Source of the DNA: JAWLGW01 sp964569055
GTDB taxonomy: Bacteria > Planctomycetota > J058
DNA length: 7,373 nucleotides
Assembly (NCBI GenBank): GCA_964569055.1
Contig: CAZMSZ010000372.1
Location: forward strand, 1-7,373
Direction of reading: 5' to 3'
Positions 6,806-7,373 of the stretch are shown here, one piece after another. The notes under the pieces were generated by a model. That model was not told the DNA's origin, made no database searches, and saw only the letters and a program-made list of their open reading frames with translations. Each line of letters begins with the position of its first letter. The stretch's first letter is position 1. Made by a program: the position numbers and the translations under genes.

Positions 6806-6884
6806 GCGCGCCATTCTCCGCGCCGGCCGTGCTCGTCGCCACGGCTCCCCCGGCCGCGCCCGGAGTGCTCCAATGGCGCGCCAT
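6806..6884. promoter_or_regulatory. Possible operator: palindrome and repeated half-site in divergent spacer
   Basis: ATGGCGCGCCAT at 6873-6884 is a perfect 12-bp palindrome that runs into the heptosyltransferase ATG (6883). Its half GCGCGCCAT recurs at 6806-6814, 70 bases away and close to the start of the divergent coiled-coil gene. A second small dyad, GGAG-TG-CTCC, is at 6862-6871. The arrangement would suit a regulator acting on both divergent genes, but in such GC-rich DNA chance is a real alternative. No convincing -35/-10 pair is visible on either strand of this 95-base spacer. Confidence 0.25.
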
Positions 6885-7373
6885 GGCCGCGCCGGTCCGC
6901 TCGCTCCTGATCGTCCGCCTCTCGGCGCTCGGCGACGTGATCCACGTCCTGCCCGCGCTCGCCGCGCTGCGGGCCGCCTTCCCCCAGGCCAAGCTCGGCT
7001 GGGCGGTGGAGGAGGCGGCGGCCAGCCTGCTCGAGGGGCACCCCCAGCTCGACCGGCTGCACGTGATCCCGCGGCGCGTCTGGAGCGGCGCCGCCAAGCG
7101 CGGCGACCTGCTCGCGATCCTCTCGGGCCTGCGCAAGACCGTGGGCGAGCTGCGGCGGGAGCGCTACGAGGTGGCGCTCGACTTCCAGGCCAACCTGCGC
7201 TCCTCCGCGCTGGCCTACGCCTCGCAGGCGCCGCGGCGGATCGGGCAGCCGCGCCCGTACTCGAAGGAGGGCAGCCGGTTCCTGTTCACCGACGTGCCCG
7301 CGCCGGTCGGCCGCGAGGTCCACAAGATCGAGCGCAACCTGCGCCTGCTCGCGCCGCTGGGGGTCGCGCCCGC
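6883..7373 (+). CDS. waaC: LPS heptosyltransferase I-like glycosyltransferase (GT9, WaaC-like), truncated by window end
   Basis: 163 complete codons are visible before the window ends; the E. coli enzyme has about 319 residues, so roughly half is present. The family transfers ADP-heptose onto Kdo of the LPS inner core on the cytoplasmic face of the inner membrane. The N-terminal GT-B domain begins LLIVRLSALGDVIHVLPALAAL (from residue 8), with Asp18 matching the catalytic Asp13 of E. coli WaaC. GWAVEE (39-44), LLEGHPQLDRLHVIP, VALDFQANLRSSALAY and the HKIERNLRLLAPLGV segment follow in WaaC order. WaaC rather than WaaF is favoured by WAVEE and by the overall pattern, but GT9 subfamilies are close. 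The ATG at 6883 gives the usual short lead before the SALGD motif; a GTG at 6865 would add six residues. No good Shine-Dalgarno is seen before either. Divergent from the coiled-coil operon. Confidence 0.88.
   Translation, partial: MAAPVRSLLIVRLSALGDVIHVLPALAALRAAFPQAKLGWAVEEAAASLLEGHPQLDRLHVIPRRVWSGAAKRGDLLAILSGLRKTVGELRRERYEVALDFQANLRSSALAYASQAPRRIGQPRPYSKEGSRFLFTDVPAPVGREVHKIERNLRLLAPLGVAP

Noticed and set aside
6788..6814. Upstream ATG at 6814 for the anchored coiled-coil protein
   Set aside because: The strong AAGGAGGA lies inside that extension and is correctly spaced for the ATG at 6787.
6056..6910. Plus-strand open frame across the coiled-coil gene and the divergent spacer
   Set aside because: Low-complexity Leu/Pro/Gly translation antisense to a gene with signal peptide and good ribosome binding site; it also overlaps the heptosyltransferase start in another frame.

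Overview
The window suggests a very GC-rich Gram-negative bacterium. Codons end mostly in G or C, two products carry Sec-type signal peptides with an ARA cleavage site, and an LPS-core heptosyltransferase starts at the right edge. The style (long coiled-coil proteins, tightly overlapping genes, a GC-rich intergenic repeat array) resembles Myxococcota/deltaproteobacterial genomes, but that placement is inference. Two runs of exactly 100 N (2477-2576 and 4252-4351) mark a scaffolded draft assembly, so the true gap lengths are unknown.

Left part, plus strand, 133-4195: four co-oriented genes. A secreted PhoPQ-activated pathogenicity-related (PqaA-like) alpha/beta-hydrolase overlaps by 4 bases (GTGA) with a CorA-type Mg2+ channel gene, whose last residues are lost in the first gap. 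After the gap come purE and purK, overlapping by 4 bases (ATGA). They are the two carboxylation-step enzymes of de novo purine synthesis. The pair pqaA-like/corA and the pair purE/purK each look translationally coupled. Whether all four share one transcript cannot be seen across the gap.

Middle, about 4204-4710: a convergent intergenic region with no gene. It holds a degenerate tandem array (period 44-47 bases, at least seven sampled units, interrupted by the second gap). Each unit contains a small CTCCT/AGGAG-type hairpin whose arms change together in some units. Next to it lies a perfect 15-bp inverted repeat, three bases beyond the stop of the minus-strand gene, which may act as a terminator for one or both converging transcripts.

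Right part: two minus-strand genes, 6787-5996 then 5943-4711, form a probable operon encoding two coiled-coil proteins of unknown function. The first has an N-terminal signal or anchor segment and is probably periplasmic or membrane-attached; the second is apparently cytoplasmic, with an acidic disordered head and a long coiled coil. Divergent from them, a WaaC-like heptosyltransferase starts at 6883 and runs off the window. The 95-base divergent spacer has a 12-bp palindrome that overlaps the heptosyltransferase start codon and shares a 9-bp half-site with a copy next to the coiled-coil gene.

Most of the window is ordinary housekeeping and envelope biology. The least explained parts are the repeat array with its hairpin core and the two-gene coiled-coil operon.
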